Assembly: GCA_015548865.1 (NCBI GenBank)
Contig: JADMXW010000015.1
Coordinates: 62,001 to 126,000 of the forward strand
DNA from: Serratia marcescens
GTDB lineage: Bacteria; Pseudomonadota; Gammaproteobacteria; Enterobacterales; Enterobacteriaceae
DNA: 64,000 bases
Direction: 5' to 3'
Shown here: in pieces, positions 8,728 to 16,475 of the stretch
Layout: each line of letters starts with the position of its first letter
Position numbering within the stretch: position 1 is the stretch's first letter
The notes under the pieces: model-generated
Databases searched by the model: none
The model's input: the letters and a program-made list of their open reading frames with translations, nothing else
Told to the model about the DNA's origin: nothing
Translations under genes and position numbers: made by a program

Positions 8728-9636
8728 TTATTCCTTTTCTTCACGTAATGGCAGAAGGTCTTTTAATTCCGCAATATGTTCTGGTGAAAGCACATTTGTT
8801 TTATTGAGGGCACCGTCAGACGAACAGATTCCCGTCATCGCTAACAGATGTTTGAGTAAATCAGGCAAGGGCGCGGTAATGGAAAAAAGTTGCGCCAGAT
8901 GTGATAATTCACGCCGTTGTTTAAATACGGCAGAGTAGTTTTCTGCGCAAAAACTCTCATAGAGTTTCACGGTGACAGCGGGAGAGAAATTAGCAGTCGC
9001 TGGAAAACCGCCATCGCCCCCTAATATCAGCGTGTCTAACAGGTATTCGTCGTAGCCTGCAAAAATAAGGAAATCTGGGCGGTGAGGTTTCACCTGATTA
9101 ATCAATTCCCGAATGTGGCTGATATTATTAATGGTATCTTTAATGCCGATTATCGAAGGGAATTGCTGCGCCAAACGGTTCACCATATCGGCAGAAATCG
9201 TATGTCCTGTCAGCTGCGGAAAATTATAAATCATGATTGGCAGAGCAAGATTTTCCGCCACGGTTTGGTAAAAGCAAAAAAGGCCCTCAGCGCTGAGCGG
9301 CGCATAATAAGGGTTGATGACCAATACGGCATCCGCGCCGCAGCTCGCTGCATGTTGCCCGAAATACAGGACATCATCGATGCAGGTGCCGCCGATGCCG
9401 AGAATCACTGGCACACGACCGTTAACATAATCAACCACAAACTCTGCAGTTTCCTGACGTGTTTCACGGCGCAAGGCATAAAATTCGCCGCAAGTGCCCA
9501 GTGCTAACACACCGTGAACGCCAGCGTTAATCACTTGATCCAGCAACCTGCTCATGGCTTGTTTGTCGAGGTTCCCTTCACCATCCGTCAATGTGGGTAG
9601 CGGTGGAATCACGCCTTTAATTCGATCTGCTTTCAT
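8728..9636 (-). CDS. Dihydrodipicolinate synthase / N-acetylneuraminate lyase family protein
   Basis: A TIM-barrel Schiff-base aldolase or dehydratase of about 302 residues and first gene of the operon. Visible blocks are GVIPPLPTLTDGEGNLD, GVHGVLALGTCGEFYALRR (the G-T-x-G-E motif), ADAVLVINPYYAPLS, LPIMIYNFPQLTG (catalytic Tyr) and SIIGIKDTINNISHI (Schiff-base Lys). Members cleave or form 2-keto-3-deoxy acids such as KDG, or dehydrate them. I chose the ATG at 9636, where homology begins (MKADRIKG). Alternatives are ATG 9666 and GTG 9678; none has a strong ribosome site. It may act on a 2-keto-3-deoxy acid made by the operon's dehydratase; the exact reaction is unknown. Confidence 0.87.
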   Translation of the reverse strand: MKADRIKGVIPPLPTLTDGEGNLDKQAMSRLLDQVINAGVHGVLALGTCGEFYALRRETRQETAEFVVDYVNGRVPVILGIGGTCIDDVLYFGQHAASCGADAVLVINPYYAPLSAEGLFCFYQTVAENLALPIMIYNFPQLTGHTISADMVNRLAQQFPSIIGIKDTINNISHIRELINQVKPHRPDFLIFAGYDEYLLDTLILGGDGGFPATANFSPAVTVKLYESFCAENYSAVFKQRRELSHLAQLFSITAPLPDLLKHLLAMTGICSSDGALNKTNVLSPEHIAELKDLLPLREEKE

Positions 9637-9675
9637 TCTATTCACTATATTGAACAAGAGTTCCATATAATAAAC

Positions 9676-9710
9676 CACTCAAAGGGTGAGTGATTCAACC
9701 TCAGGGTTGA
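9676..9710 (-). promoter_or_regulatory. Two adjacent palindromes before the catabolic operon
   Basis: CACTCA with TGAGTG (9676-9692) and TCAACC with GGTTGA (9695-9710) are perfect inverted repeats a few bases apart, just upstream of the first operon gene. They are candidate operators for the IclR regulator or leader hairpins. Assignment to a protein is inference. Confidence 0.4.
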
Positions 9711-9885
9711 TGAAACGCGATCGCTATCACTAATTAAGCGTTGAACAGAACGTACGCACTACAGAGTATTGGCAAACAGGGGAGGTGATCGTGGGTGATC
9801 TGGGGAGTTAATCACTTGGCACAGTCAGATCGACGTTACTTACAAATCCTTTTATGTATTCCGCATTTCTCAGCGGATTACACCG

Positions 9886-9962
9886 CTACGACACCATCGC
9901 TGCACTTCGCCTGACAATGGTTTTTGTCACCACTCTGGGCCTGGCATCGTCAGGCCCTTTTT
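9886..9962 (+). repeat. Intergenic repeat copy ending in a plus-strand terminator
   Basis: About 50 bases from GCTACGACACCATCG at 9891 onward match, by eye at roughly 80 percent, a second copy at about 33113-33165. Both run straight into a rho-independent terminator; here the arms are GGGCCTG (9937-9943) and CAGGCCC (9951-9957) followed by six T. No plus-strand gene lies upstream in the 300 bases before it, so this terminator has no obvious client. The rest of the 9.68-9.95 kb gap shows no convincing gene. Confidence 0.5.
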
Positions 9963-10384
9963 TCCCATTGCATAATCTGCGCTGGGGCATTGGTTTCTGC
10001 GGGGAATGTACGCTTTACGGGAGAGAAACCTAGCTTCTGATAAAAGGCACAGGCGCGCAGGTTTTGTTCATACACTTCCAGACTCAAAATAGAGCAGCGC
10101 TGCTGCACATGGCTCATCAGTGCAACGCCAACGCCTTTACCATGCCAGCGATGGTTGACGAAGAGTGCACCGACAAAACGTTGTTTCATCACACTGATGA
10201 AACCGACGATCGCGCCTTCAGTTTCATAAACCCAGGTCTGTGAATTCGGGATATAGCATTCGCGCACCAACGGTTCGCTTTCTTGCCAATAAATTGGGTT
10301 GATAAACGGGTGCGCTCGGGTTGTGCTTTCCAGCCATAAGGGGAGTAATAGAGCAAGATCTTCTGGCTGGTAATCCCTAATCAC
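9950..10384 (-). CDS. yiaC: GNAT-family N-acetyltransferase YiaC
   Basis: A 144-residue GNAT protein. The acetyl-CoA-binding motif region is HRWHGKGVGVALMSHVQQRC (about residues 75-95), followed by SLEVYEQNLRACAFYQKLGF. The N-terminal LPLWLESTTRAHPFI closely matches E. coli YiaC, reported as a protein lysine acetyltransferase. It starts with GTG at 10384 and overlaps the end of tag by 8 bases, so the two are translationally coupled as tag-yiaC, the same order as in E. coli. Its stop overlaps the stem region of the terminator before 9962. Confidence 0.88.
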   Translation of the reverse strand: MIRDYQPEDLALLLPLWLESTTRAHPFINPIYWQESEPLVRECYIPNSQTWVYETEGAIVGFISVMKQRFVGALFVNHRWHGKGVGVALMSHVQQRCSILSLEVYEQNLRACAFYQKLGFSPVKRTFPAETNAPAQIMQWEKRA

Positions 10385-10943
10385 GTGTGGCCTCTAGATA
10401 GCAGAAGCAGTCGGTAGTGTGATCGTTTACCAAACCGGCAGCCTGCATAAAGGCATAACAGATGGTGGAACCGATAAACTTGAAGCCGCGTTTTTTCAGC
10501 GCTTTTGACATGGCATCGGAAATTGCGGTTTTAGCAGGCACATCGGACAGCGTAGTGGGGCTGTTGACCAATGGCGAGTGGTTAACGAAAGACCAGATGA
10601 AATCGGAAAAGGATTCGCCTTGCGCTTCCATTTCACACCAGACGCGCGCGTTGGTGATGATGGCTTCAATCTTGCCGCGGTGGCGGATAATGCCACTGTC
10701 TTGTAGCAAACGCTCGACGTCTTCCTGCGTCATACTTGCCACGCGTTTCGGGTCAAATTGATGAAAGCTCGCTCGGTAGTTTTCCCGCTTTTTCAATACC
10801 GTTATCCATGACAAACCGGCCTGTTGTCCCTCAAGACAGAGCAATTCGAACAGTTTGACGCTCTCTTTGCACGGTTTGCCCCATTCCGTATCGTGATAAT
10901 CGAGATAGAGCGGGTCTTGTGTAACCCAGGCGCATCTGTTCAT
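10377..10943 (-). CDS. tag: DNA-3-methyladenine glycosylase I
   Basis: A 188-residue helix-hairpin-helix glycosylase that removes 3-methyladenine from DNA in base-excision repair. Conserved blocks are MNRCAWVTQDPLYLDYHDTEW, LFELLCLEGQQAGLSWITVL, KRENYRASFHQFDP, the DSGIIRHRGKIEAII hairpin and KRGFKFIGSTICYAFMQA. Cys4 and the C-terminal His/Cys cluster (DHTTDCFCY) fit the structural zinc site. I placed the start at 10943 by comparison with E. coli Tag; CAGGAA precedes it. A longer reading from 10967 would add eight residues. Confidence 0.95.
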   Translation of the reverse strand: MNRCAWVTQDPLYLDYHDTEWGKPCKESVKLFELLCLEGQQAGLSWITVLKKRENYRASFHQFDPKRVASMTQEDVERLLQDSGIIRHRGKIEAIITNARVWCEMEAQGESFSDFIWSFVNHSPLVNSPTTLSDVPAKTAISDAMSKALKKRGFKFIGSTICYAFMQAAGLVNDHTTDCFCYLEATRD

Positions 10944-11184
10944 TGTGGGGTTCCTGTATTGTGGCATTCCTGTGATAAGGGGACGCTATTGCAATTTCAT
11001 CAAGTTGTCATTTCATCATGATGTTGCTAAAGATAAGCGCGATTCAATCACGATCATGGCAAAATTAAGCTGTATATGCAACCAGTTGTTTGTGTGCGTG
11101 TTCACAAGAAATCAATAAGATCGGCGCGTGAAAGGCATTAGACGGGTATACCATTACACATTGCAAGCGGGGAAGGGGAAGCAC

Positions 11185-11991
11185 ATGGCTATTGAGTGGA
11201 TCGTCGCCTATCTGGCGTTGGGCGGCGTTGTCGGGTTCGTGGCGGGGCTGTTGGGGATTGGTGGTGGCGGTATCATGGTGCCAATTTTGACGGCATTGTT
11301 TGCAGCCCAGGGTGTGCAAGGTGAGCATCTGGTGCATTTGGCGCTGGGCACCTCGATGGCGGCGATTGTTATTACCGCGATTTCCAGTTTGCGCACCCAT
11401 CACCAGCATCAGGCAGTGTTGTGGCCGGTGGTGCTGCGCATTACGCCAGCTATCCTCATTGGTACCTTTGCTGCCACCTGGTTGGCGACACTGCTGCCTA
11501 CGCGGGCGCTGGCCATCTTCTTCTCTTGCTTTATGGCCTATGTTTCATTGCAGATGGTGCTCAACATCAAACCCAAAGCGCAGCGCCAATTGCCGGGCGT
11601 GGCTGGGGTATCGCTGGCGGGTCTGATCATTGGTGGTATTTCTGCACTGGTGGCGATTGGCGGGGGATCACTCACCGTGCCGTTTCTAACCTGGTGTAAT
11701 GTGCGCATCCAGCAGGCGATCGGCACATCGGCGGCGGTAGGGTTGCCTATCGCGCTGGCGGGAGCGCTGGGTTATATGATTAACGGCTGGTCGACAGTAG
11801 GGATGCCTGCCTACACGTTGGGCTATGTTTCGGTGCCTGCCGTGGTGCTGATCTCTGCGGTGAGTTTCTTTACTGCGCCGTTTGGTGCCCGTCTGGCGCA
11901 TCGGTTGCCGGTTGCTACCCTGAAAAAGATTTTTGCTGCACTGCTGCTGGTGCTGAGCCTTAAAATGCTGCAAACGGTGTTCACCGCGTGA
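11185..11991 (+). CDS. TauE/SafE (YfcA-like) sulfite/organosulfur exporter family permease
   Basis: A 268-residue inner-membrane protein with about eight hydrophobic segments in two homologous halves. Each half carries a Gly-rich loop: GLLGIGGGGIMVPIL (about residues 20-35) and ISALVAIGGGSLTVPFL (about 155-170), the signature of the family. Members export sulfite, sulfoacetate or related anions; the substrate here is unknown. The ATG at 11185 follows AAGGGGAAG; a GTG at 11128 would add 19 non-homologous residues. A GC-rich hairpin lies just after the stop. It stands alone between tag (divergent) and glyQ. Confidence 0.9.
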   Translation: MAIEWIVAYLALGGVVGFVAGLLGIGGGGIMVPILTALFAAQGVQGEHLVHLALGTSMAAIVITAISSLRTHHQHQAVLWPVVLRITPAILIGTFAATWLATLLPTRALAIFFSCFMAYVSLQMVLNIKPKAQRQLPGVAGVSLAGLIIGGISALVAIGGGSLTVPFLTWCNVRIQQAIGTSAAVGLPIALAGALGYMINGWSTVGMPAYTLGYVSVPAVVLISAVSFFTAPFGARLAHRLPVATLKKIFAALLLVLSLKMLQTVFTA

Positions 11992-11999
11992 GCCGATGA

Positions 12000-12023
12000 G
12001 CGCGGCCAGTCATGGGGCCGCGC
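12000..12023 (+). terminator. GC-rich hairpin after the TauE-family gene
   Basis: An 8-bp perfect stem (GCGCGGCC / GGCCGCGC) starts a few bases after the stop codon. There is no U-run, so it may end transcription weakly or protect the 3' end. Confidence 0.4.
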
Positions 12024-12157
12024 TATCTGAAACTGGCCTCAACATCAATAAAGTGCCGCTGAAATGAAGTTGTTGCAGCATTCTGGCTGTATATCTTGCA
12101 CTCAGAGGGTATACTGGCGCATTCCATATAAATCCACATGTATCGCGTGAATCTGAC

Positions 12158-13072
12158 ATGCAAAAGTTTGATACCAAGACCTTCCAAGGCCTGATCCTGA
12201 CGTTGCAGGATTACTGGGCCCGCCAAGGCTGCACCATTGTCCAACCATTGGATATGGAAGTCGGCGCTGGCACTTCTCATCCGATGACCTGTCTGCGCGC
12301 GCTGGGGCCTGAGCCTATTGCCGCTGCCTATGTGCAACCGTCGCGTCGTCCTACCGACGGTCGTTACGGGGAAAACCCGAACCGCCTGCAACACTATTAT
12401 CAGTTTCAGGTCATCATCAAGCCGTCACCAGATAACATTCAGGAACTGTACCTTGGTTCGCTGAAGGAACTGGGGCTGGATCCGACCATTCACGATATCC
12501 GTTTCGTGGAAGATAACTGGGAAAACCCGACGCTGGGTGCCTGGGGGTTGGGCTGGGAAGTATGGTTGAACGGTATGGAAGTCACGCAGTTTACCTACTT
12601 CCAGCAGGTGGGCGGCCTTGAGTGCAAGCCGGTAACCGGCGAGATCACTTATGGTCTGGAACGTCTGGCAATGTACATTCAGGGCGTAGACAGCGTCTAT
12701 GACCTGGTGTGGAGCGATGGCCCGTTGGGTAAAACCACCTACGGCGACGTGTTCCACCAAAATGAAGTGGAACAATCCACCTATAACTTTGAATACGCTG
12801 ACGTCGATTTCTTGTTTACCTGCTTCGAGCAGTATGAGAAAGAAGCGCAACAGCTGCTGGCGCTAGAAAAACCGCTGCCGTTGCCTGCGTACGAGCGCAT
12901 TCTGAAAGCCGCACACAGCTTTAACCTGCTGGATGCGCGTAAAGCCATTTCCGTTACCGAACGTCAGCGCTATATCCTGCGCATTCGCACGCTGACCAAA
13001 GCGGTGGCCGAAGCCTACTACGCTTCCCGTGAAGCGCTGGGCTTCCCGATGTGTAACAAGAAAGAGAGCTAA
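12158..13072 (+). CDS. glyQ: Glycyl-tRNA synthetase alpha subunit
   Basis: A 304-residue catalytic subunit of the bacterial alpha2-beta2 glycyl-tRNA synthetase. It activates glycine with ATP and loads tRNA-Gly in the cytoplasm. Class II synthetase blocks are visible: [60 protein letters not shown], and the motif-3 region [16 protein letters not shown]. The sequence is nearly identical to E. coli GlyQ as remembered. glyS follows after 5 bases, so the two subunits are co-translated. Confidence 0.98.
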   Translation: MQKFDTKTFQGLILTLQDYWARQGCTIVQPLDMEVGAGTSHPMTCLRALGPEPIAAAYVQPSRRPTDGRYGENPNRLQHYYQFQVIIKPSPDNIQELYLGSLKELGLDPTIHDIRFVEDNWENPTLGAWGLGWEVWLNGMEVTQFTYFQQVGGLECKPVTGEITYGLERLAMYIQGVDSVYDLVWSDGPLGKTTYGDVFHQNEVEQSTYNFEYADVDFLFTCFEQYEKEAQQLLALEKPLPLPAYERILKAAHSFNLLDARKAISVTERQRYILRIRTLTKAVAEAYYASREALGFPMCNKKES

Positions 13073-13077
13073 CAGCG

Positions 13078-15147
13078 ATGACTGACAAGACTTTTCTGGT
13101 GGAAATCGGCACGGAAGAGCTGCCGCCAAAGGCGCTGCGTTCTCTGGCGGAGTCCTTTGCCGCCAACTTCACCACTGAACTGGATAATGCCGGACTGACA
13201 CACGGTGACGTGAGCTGGTTTGCCGCGCCGCGTCGTTTGGCGCTGAAAGTGGCGCAACTGAGCGCCGCGCAACCGGATCGCGAAGTCGAAAAACGTGGCC
13301 CGGCCATTGCTCAGGCGTATGACGCTGAAGGTAAACCGACCAAAGCGGCTGAAGGCTGGGCGCGCGGCTGCGGTATCACTGTCGATCAGGCAGAACGTTT
13401 GACGACGGACAAAGGCGAGTGGCTGTTGTATCGCGCGCTGGTAAAAGGCGGCAGCGCACAGGGTCTGTTGGCGGATATGGTAGCTAACGCGCTGGCAAAA
13501 CTACCGATCCCGAAATTGATGCACTGGGGCGATAAAGAGACCCAGTTTGTGCGTCCGGTGCATACGGTAACGATGCTGCTGGGTGATGAACTGATCCCCG
13601 GTCAGGTACTGGGCATTGAATCTGCTCGCACTGTGCGCGGCCACCGCTTTATGGGTGAAGCTGAATTCACCATCGATAACGCTGACCAATACCCGAGCAT
13701 CCTGCTGGAGCGCGGCAAGGTTATTGCTGATTATGAAGCGCGTAAAGCGTTGATCAAAGCCGATGCGCAAGCGGCTGCGCGTCAGATCGGTGGTAATGCC
13801 GATTTGAGCGAAAGCTTGCTGGAAGAAGTAACCTCACTGGTGGAATGGCCGGTGGTGCTGACCGCGCGCTTTGAAGAGAAATTCCTGGCAGTACCTGCCG
13901 AAGCGCTGGTTTACACCATGAAAGGCGACCAGAAGTATTTCCCGGTGTATGACAACGCCGGAAAGCTGCTGCCGAATTTCATCTTTGTTGCCAACATTGA
14001 ATCCAAAGATCCGCAGCAGATTATTTCGGGTAACGAGAAAGTGGTGCGCCCACGTCTGGCAGATGCCGAATTCTTCTTCAACACCGACCGTAAGAAACGT
14101 CTGGAAGACCATTTGCCGCGTCTGCAAACCGTGCTGTTCCAACAGCAACTGGGTACGCTTCGCGACAAGACCGATCGTATTCAGGCATTGGCGGGTTGGG
14201 TAGCGGAAAAGATCGGCGCTGATGTCGCTCACGCGAAACGTGCCGGTTTGCTCTCTAAGTGCGATCTGATGACCAACATGGTGTTTGAATTTACCGACAC
14301 GCAGGGCGTCATGGGGATGCACTACGCGCGTCACGATGGCGAAGCCGAAGACGTTGCTGTTGCCCTGAACGAACAATACCAGCCGCGTTTTGCTGGGGAT
14401 GCGCTGCCTGCGTCTGGTGTTGCTTGCGCATTGGCGATTGCCGACAAGATGGACACGCTGGCGGGTATTTTCGGCATCGGTCAACACCCGAAAGGGGATA
14501 AAGACCCGTTTGCGCTGCGCCGTGCTGCGCTGGGTGTACTGCGTATTATCGTTGAGAAACAGTTGCCGCTCGATCTGCAAACCTTGACGGAAGAAGCGGT
14601 GCGCCTGTATGGCGACAAGCTGACCAATGCTAACGTGGTTGATGACGTGATCGAATTTATGCTGGGCCGTTTCCGCGCCTGGTATCAGGAAGAAGGCCAT
14701 AGTGTGGACACTATCCAGGCGGTATTGGCTCGTCGCCCGACCCGTCCGGCAGATTTCGATGCCCGTGTGAAAGCAGTGAGTCACTTCCGTTCGCTGGATG
14801 CAGCTACTGCGCTGGCTGCGGCCAACAAGCGCGTGTCTAACATTCTGGCGAAATCCACCGATACACTGAACGCCGGCATTGATGCTTCTCTGCTCAAAGA
14901 GAAAGAGGAGATTCAACTGGCCACTTACGTTACCGCGCTGGAAAGCAAGCTGGCGCCTTGGTTTGCTGAAGGGCGTTATCAGGAAGCGTTGGCGGAACTG
15001 GCCGAGCTGCGTGAACCGGTTGATAACTTTTTCGATAAGGTGATGGTTAACGCAGAAGATGAAAGCGTGCGCTTGAATCGTCTGACGTTGCTTAACCAAC
15101 TGCGTAACCTGTTCCTGAAAGTGGCGGATATTTCCGTATTGCAGTAA
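13078..15147 (+). CDS. glyS: Glycyl-tRNA synthetase beta subunit
   Basis: A 689-residue subunit needed for tRNA recognition. It opens with [20 protein letters not shown] and contains [51 protein letters not shown] and the HD-like region with [13 protein letters not shown]. The C-terminal part (from about residue 580) is the DALR anticodon-binding domain. Length matches E. coli GlyS. The gene is followed by a stem (TCCCCTCC / GGAGGGGA, 15173-15196) with little U-run. Confidence 0.98.
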   Translation: MTDKTFLVEIGTEELPPKALRSLAESFAANFTTELDNAGLTHGDVSWFAAPRRLALKVAQLSAAQPDREVEKRGPAIAQAYDAEGKPTKAAEGWARGCGITVDQAERLTTDKGEWLLYRALVKGGSAQGLLADMVANALAKLPIPKLMHWGDKETQFVRPVHTVTMLLGDELIPGQVLGIESARTVRGHRFMGEAEFTIDNADQYPSILLERGKVIADYEARKALIKADAQAAARQIGGNADLSESLLEEVTSLVEWPVVLTARFEEKFLAVPAEALVYTMKGDQKYFPVYDNAGKLLPNFIFVANIESKDPQQIISGNEKVVRPRLADAEFFFNTDRKKRLEDHLPRLQTVLFQQQLGTLRDKTDRIQALAGWVAEKIGADVAHAKRAGLLSKCDLMTNMVFEFTDTQGVMGMHYARHDGEAEDVAVALNEQYQPRFAGDALPASGVACALAIADKMDTLAGIFGIGQHPKGDKDPFALRRAALGVLRIIVEKQLPLDLQTLTEEAVRLYGDKLTNANVVDDVIEFMLGRFRAWYQEEGHSVDTIQAVLARRPTRPADFDARVKAVSHFRSLDAATALAAANKRVSNILAKSTDTLNAGIDASLLKEKEEIQLATYVTALESKLAPWFAEGRYQEALAELAELREPVDNFFDKVMVNAEDESVRLNRLTLLNQLRNLFLKVADISVLQ

Positions 15148-15203
15148 GCGCTTTTAGGTCAGTGGTTTTTGTTCCCCTCCGCGAAAGTGGAGGGGAGCAG
15201 ACA

Positions 15204-15683
15204 TTATCTCGGTAACATACTCTCTCTGCTGTTTATCTCGATACTCTCCGCACCGTTCTCCGTTCGCACCCAACGCGGAGCTTTGAGTTCTGCGGAAAAG
15301 AACCAAACCAGTTCCGCCAGCAACCCAATCAACGTCCGTTCCACTTCTAACGATAGCGATCGTTCTGTTATCAACTGTGCCAACGTTATGCAGTAATCGC
15401 AGAGCGATTCCGTATCTGGTTCAAAGCATGGTTGTGTGACCGGAAGGACATCGACAGTGAGGCTTTCAATTAAATGTGGTGGAACCGGTGCATTTAGCGT
15501 GGACTTTAGCAACGCAAGACACGCCGTAAGCCGTCCGCACAGTGCTAACTTGAGTGTGGGATCGTCGCTTTCTAGGAGTGTGTCGGCGAAACGTTCACAG
15601 CGTTCGGCTAACACGGTGAAATCTATGGTGGCGCTAAAAGGCGTATTGAGTAACGAGTGAGTCTGGGTTGGGGTTGTAGCCAT
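15204..15683 (-). CDS. Small protein of a P4-like satellite-phage region, function unknown
   Basis: A 159-residue reading frame with no recognised catalytic motif. It is Leu- and Cys-containing, rich in acidic residues, and predicted mostly helical (RCERFADTLLESDDPTLKLA, GRLTACLALLKSTL). It sits directly downstream of hairpins and short complementary repeats that resemble the phage P4 immunity leader, in the position where P4 carries eta/kil. No clear ribosome site precedes the ATG at 15683. Codon use looks like a real gene, and similar proteins occur, as far as I recall, in enterobacterial P4-type islands. The function is unknown. Confidence 0.5.
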   Translation of the reverse strand: MATTPTQTHSLLNTPFSATIDFTVLAERCERFADTLLESDDPTLKLALCGRLTACLALLKSTLNAPVPPHLIESLTVDVLPVTQPCFEPDTESLCDYCITLAQLITERSLSLEVERTLIGLLAELVWFFSAELKAPRWVRTENGAESIEINSRESMLPR

Positions 15684-15712
15684 AAGGCAGTCTCAGTGAG
15701 TAATAAAAAAAC

Positions 15713-15932
15713 CTTCCACCACTGAAGAGGCTAATCTTGCGGGTGGTGGAACCGGACGGGGTTAGCCTTACCGGCCTCACTGACACCGGCGCGTCTTGCG
15801 ACGCCCCCGCCCGGCCCACCATTGAGGTGTAGCTAAGCGCACGACACAAAAAAAGCGCGGACGCGCTTTGTGTCGTCAGTGAAGTCATTCAGGAGGCTAA
15901 TCCCGACACCTGATTTTGCAGGTGCCAGTAGA
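15713..15932 (-). ncRNA. Candidate P4-type immunity RNA leader (CI-RNA-like)
   Basis: Three short segments occur in the order seen in phage P4: GAGGCTAATC at 15893-15902, the complementary sense GGGGTTAGCCTTA at 15758-15770, and GAGGCTAATC again at 15727-15736. On a minus-strand transcript the middle copy can pair with either outer one, as P4 seqB pairs with seqA and seqC. A strong hairpin (15841-15876, arms ACGACACAAA..GCGCG / CGCGCTTTGTGTCGT with an A-bulge) and a second (15713-15750) flank the middle segment. I infer that the transcript is processed to a small RNA causing premature termination of its own operon. Confidence 0.5.
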
Positions 15933-15935
15933 AGA
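15907..15935. repeat. 29-bp direct repeat, left copy
   Basis: CACCTGATTTTGCAGGTGCC plus nine more bases is repeated in the same orientation at 17632-17660 with two mismatches. The core is palindromic (CACCTG..CAGGTG). The two copies enclose the decayed toxin-antitoxin genes and the ADP-ribosyltransferase gene. Confidence 0.7.
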
Positions 15936-15960
15936 TATCGCTATCGGTAAGGGGTCGCAA
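15932..15960 (-). promoter_or_regulatory. Candidate promoter for the P4-like leader
   Basis: On the minus strand TTGCGA (-35, 15955-15960) and TATCTT (-10, 15932-15937) are separated by 17 bases. This places the start near 15925, just upstream of the first GAGGCTAATC target segment. Confidence 0.4.
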
Positions 15961-16107
15961 GGGGTTCATCCACTAAAGTGAAGCTCGTGCGGTAATACTC
16001 GGGGCGATTTTTGGATAATTTTCATAGTACTGGCTGGCGATAAACGCACACAGGATGCAGATATCGATGAGGCTATTCATTGCTTCAAAGATTATTTAAA
16101 GAGGTGA
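15947..16107 (+). pseudogene. Remnant of a HigB-type (phage Gp49-like) toxin gene
   Basis: The last 30 codons before 16107 read IFIVLAGDKRTQDADIDEAI and onward to a TGA. This is the typical C-terminus of HigB/RelE-like toxins encoded just before a HigA antidote. Upstream of about 16010 the expected reading (V-x-x-L-K-V and a degenerate R-[stop]-Y-S-G-R) is broken by at least one stop and a frame change, and the N-terminal half is missing. The antidote gene begins four bases after the stop, the usual spacing for such modules. I conclude the toxin is dead. Confidence 0.55.
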
Positions 16108-16110
16108 TGT

Positions 16111-16464
16111 ATGGTTAAAGAACGTTTATATGACGATGCCATGGTGGATGCTCTCCGGGATGATCCGGCCTTTGCTCAGGCCTATTGGCATCAGGTATTC
16201 CTTGATATGGACGAAGATGGCGGTCAGGAAGCCTTCTTACTTGCGCTGCGCCATGTGGTTGAAGCCAGAGGAGGAATGGCTATGGTTGTTCAGAAAGCCG
16301 GTGTTTCGCGTGAATCGTTATACCGCACTCTCTCTGCTACGGGTAACCCAACATTGAAAACACTCCGCCGTGTCTGTCGTTCACACAACGGGTTTACCGT
16401 TCTCTGTGCTTGCCAGTGTTTAAGGGAAGCGCCTGACTCAGTCAGGCGCTGCATCTTCTGGTGA
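16111..16464 (+). pseudogene. HigA-type addiction-module antidote, C-terminus frameshifted
   Basis: The 117-codon frame starts with good spacing to AAAGAGGTGATGT. Residues about 45-90 form a Cro/HTH domain typical of addiction-module antidotes (EARGGMAMVVQKAGVSRESL, then YRTLSATGNPTLKTL). After KTL the zero frame turns into unrelated, Cys- and Arg-rich sequence. Reading one base later gives AVSVVHTTGLPFSVLASV and a TAA at 16421-16423, the canonical family ending. A single extra C near 16364-16369 explains this. The DNA-binding part is intact, so a truncated function is possible. The paired toxin is also degraded. Confidence 0.65.
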
Positions 16465-16475
16465 AAATCATTACC

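Noticed and set aside
15634-15888. 84-codon minus-strand frame resembling Icd/ash-like annotations (contains MVGRAGASQDAPVSV)
   Set aside because: It overlaps the start of the 159-residue gene and lies in the hairpin-rich leader. It has no ribosome site. Such frames seem to be by-products of the structured P4-like leader; I annotate the region as an RNA candidate instead.
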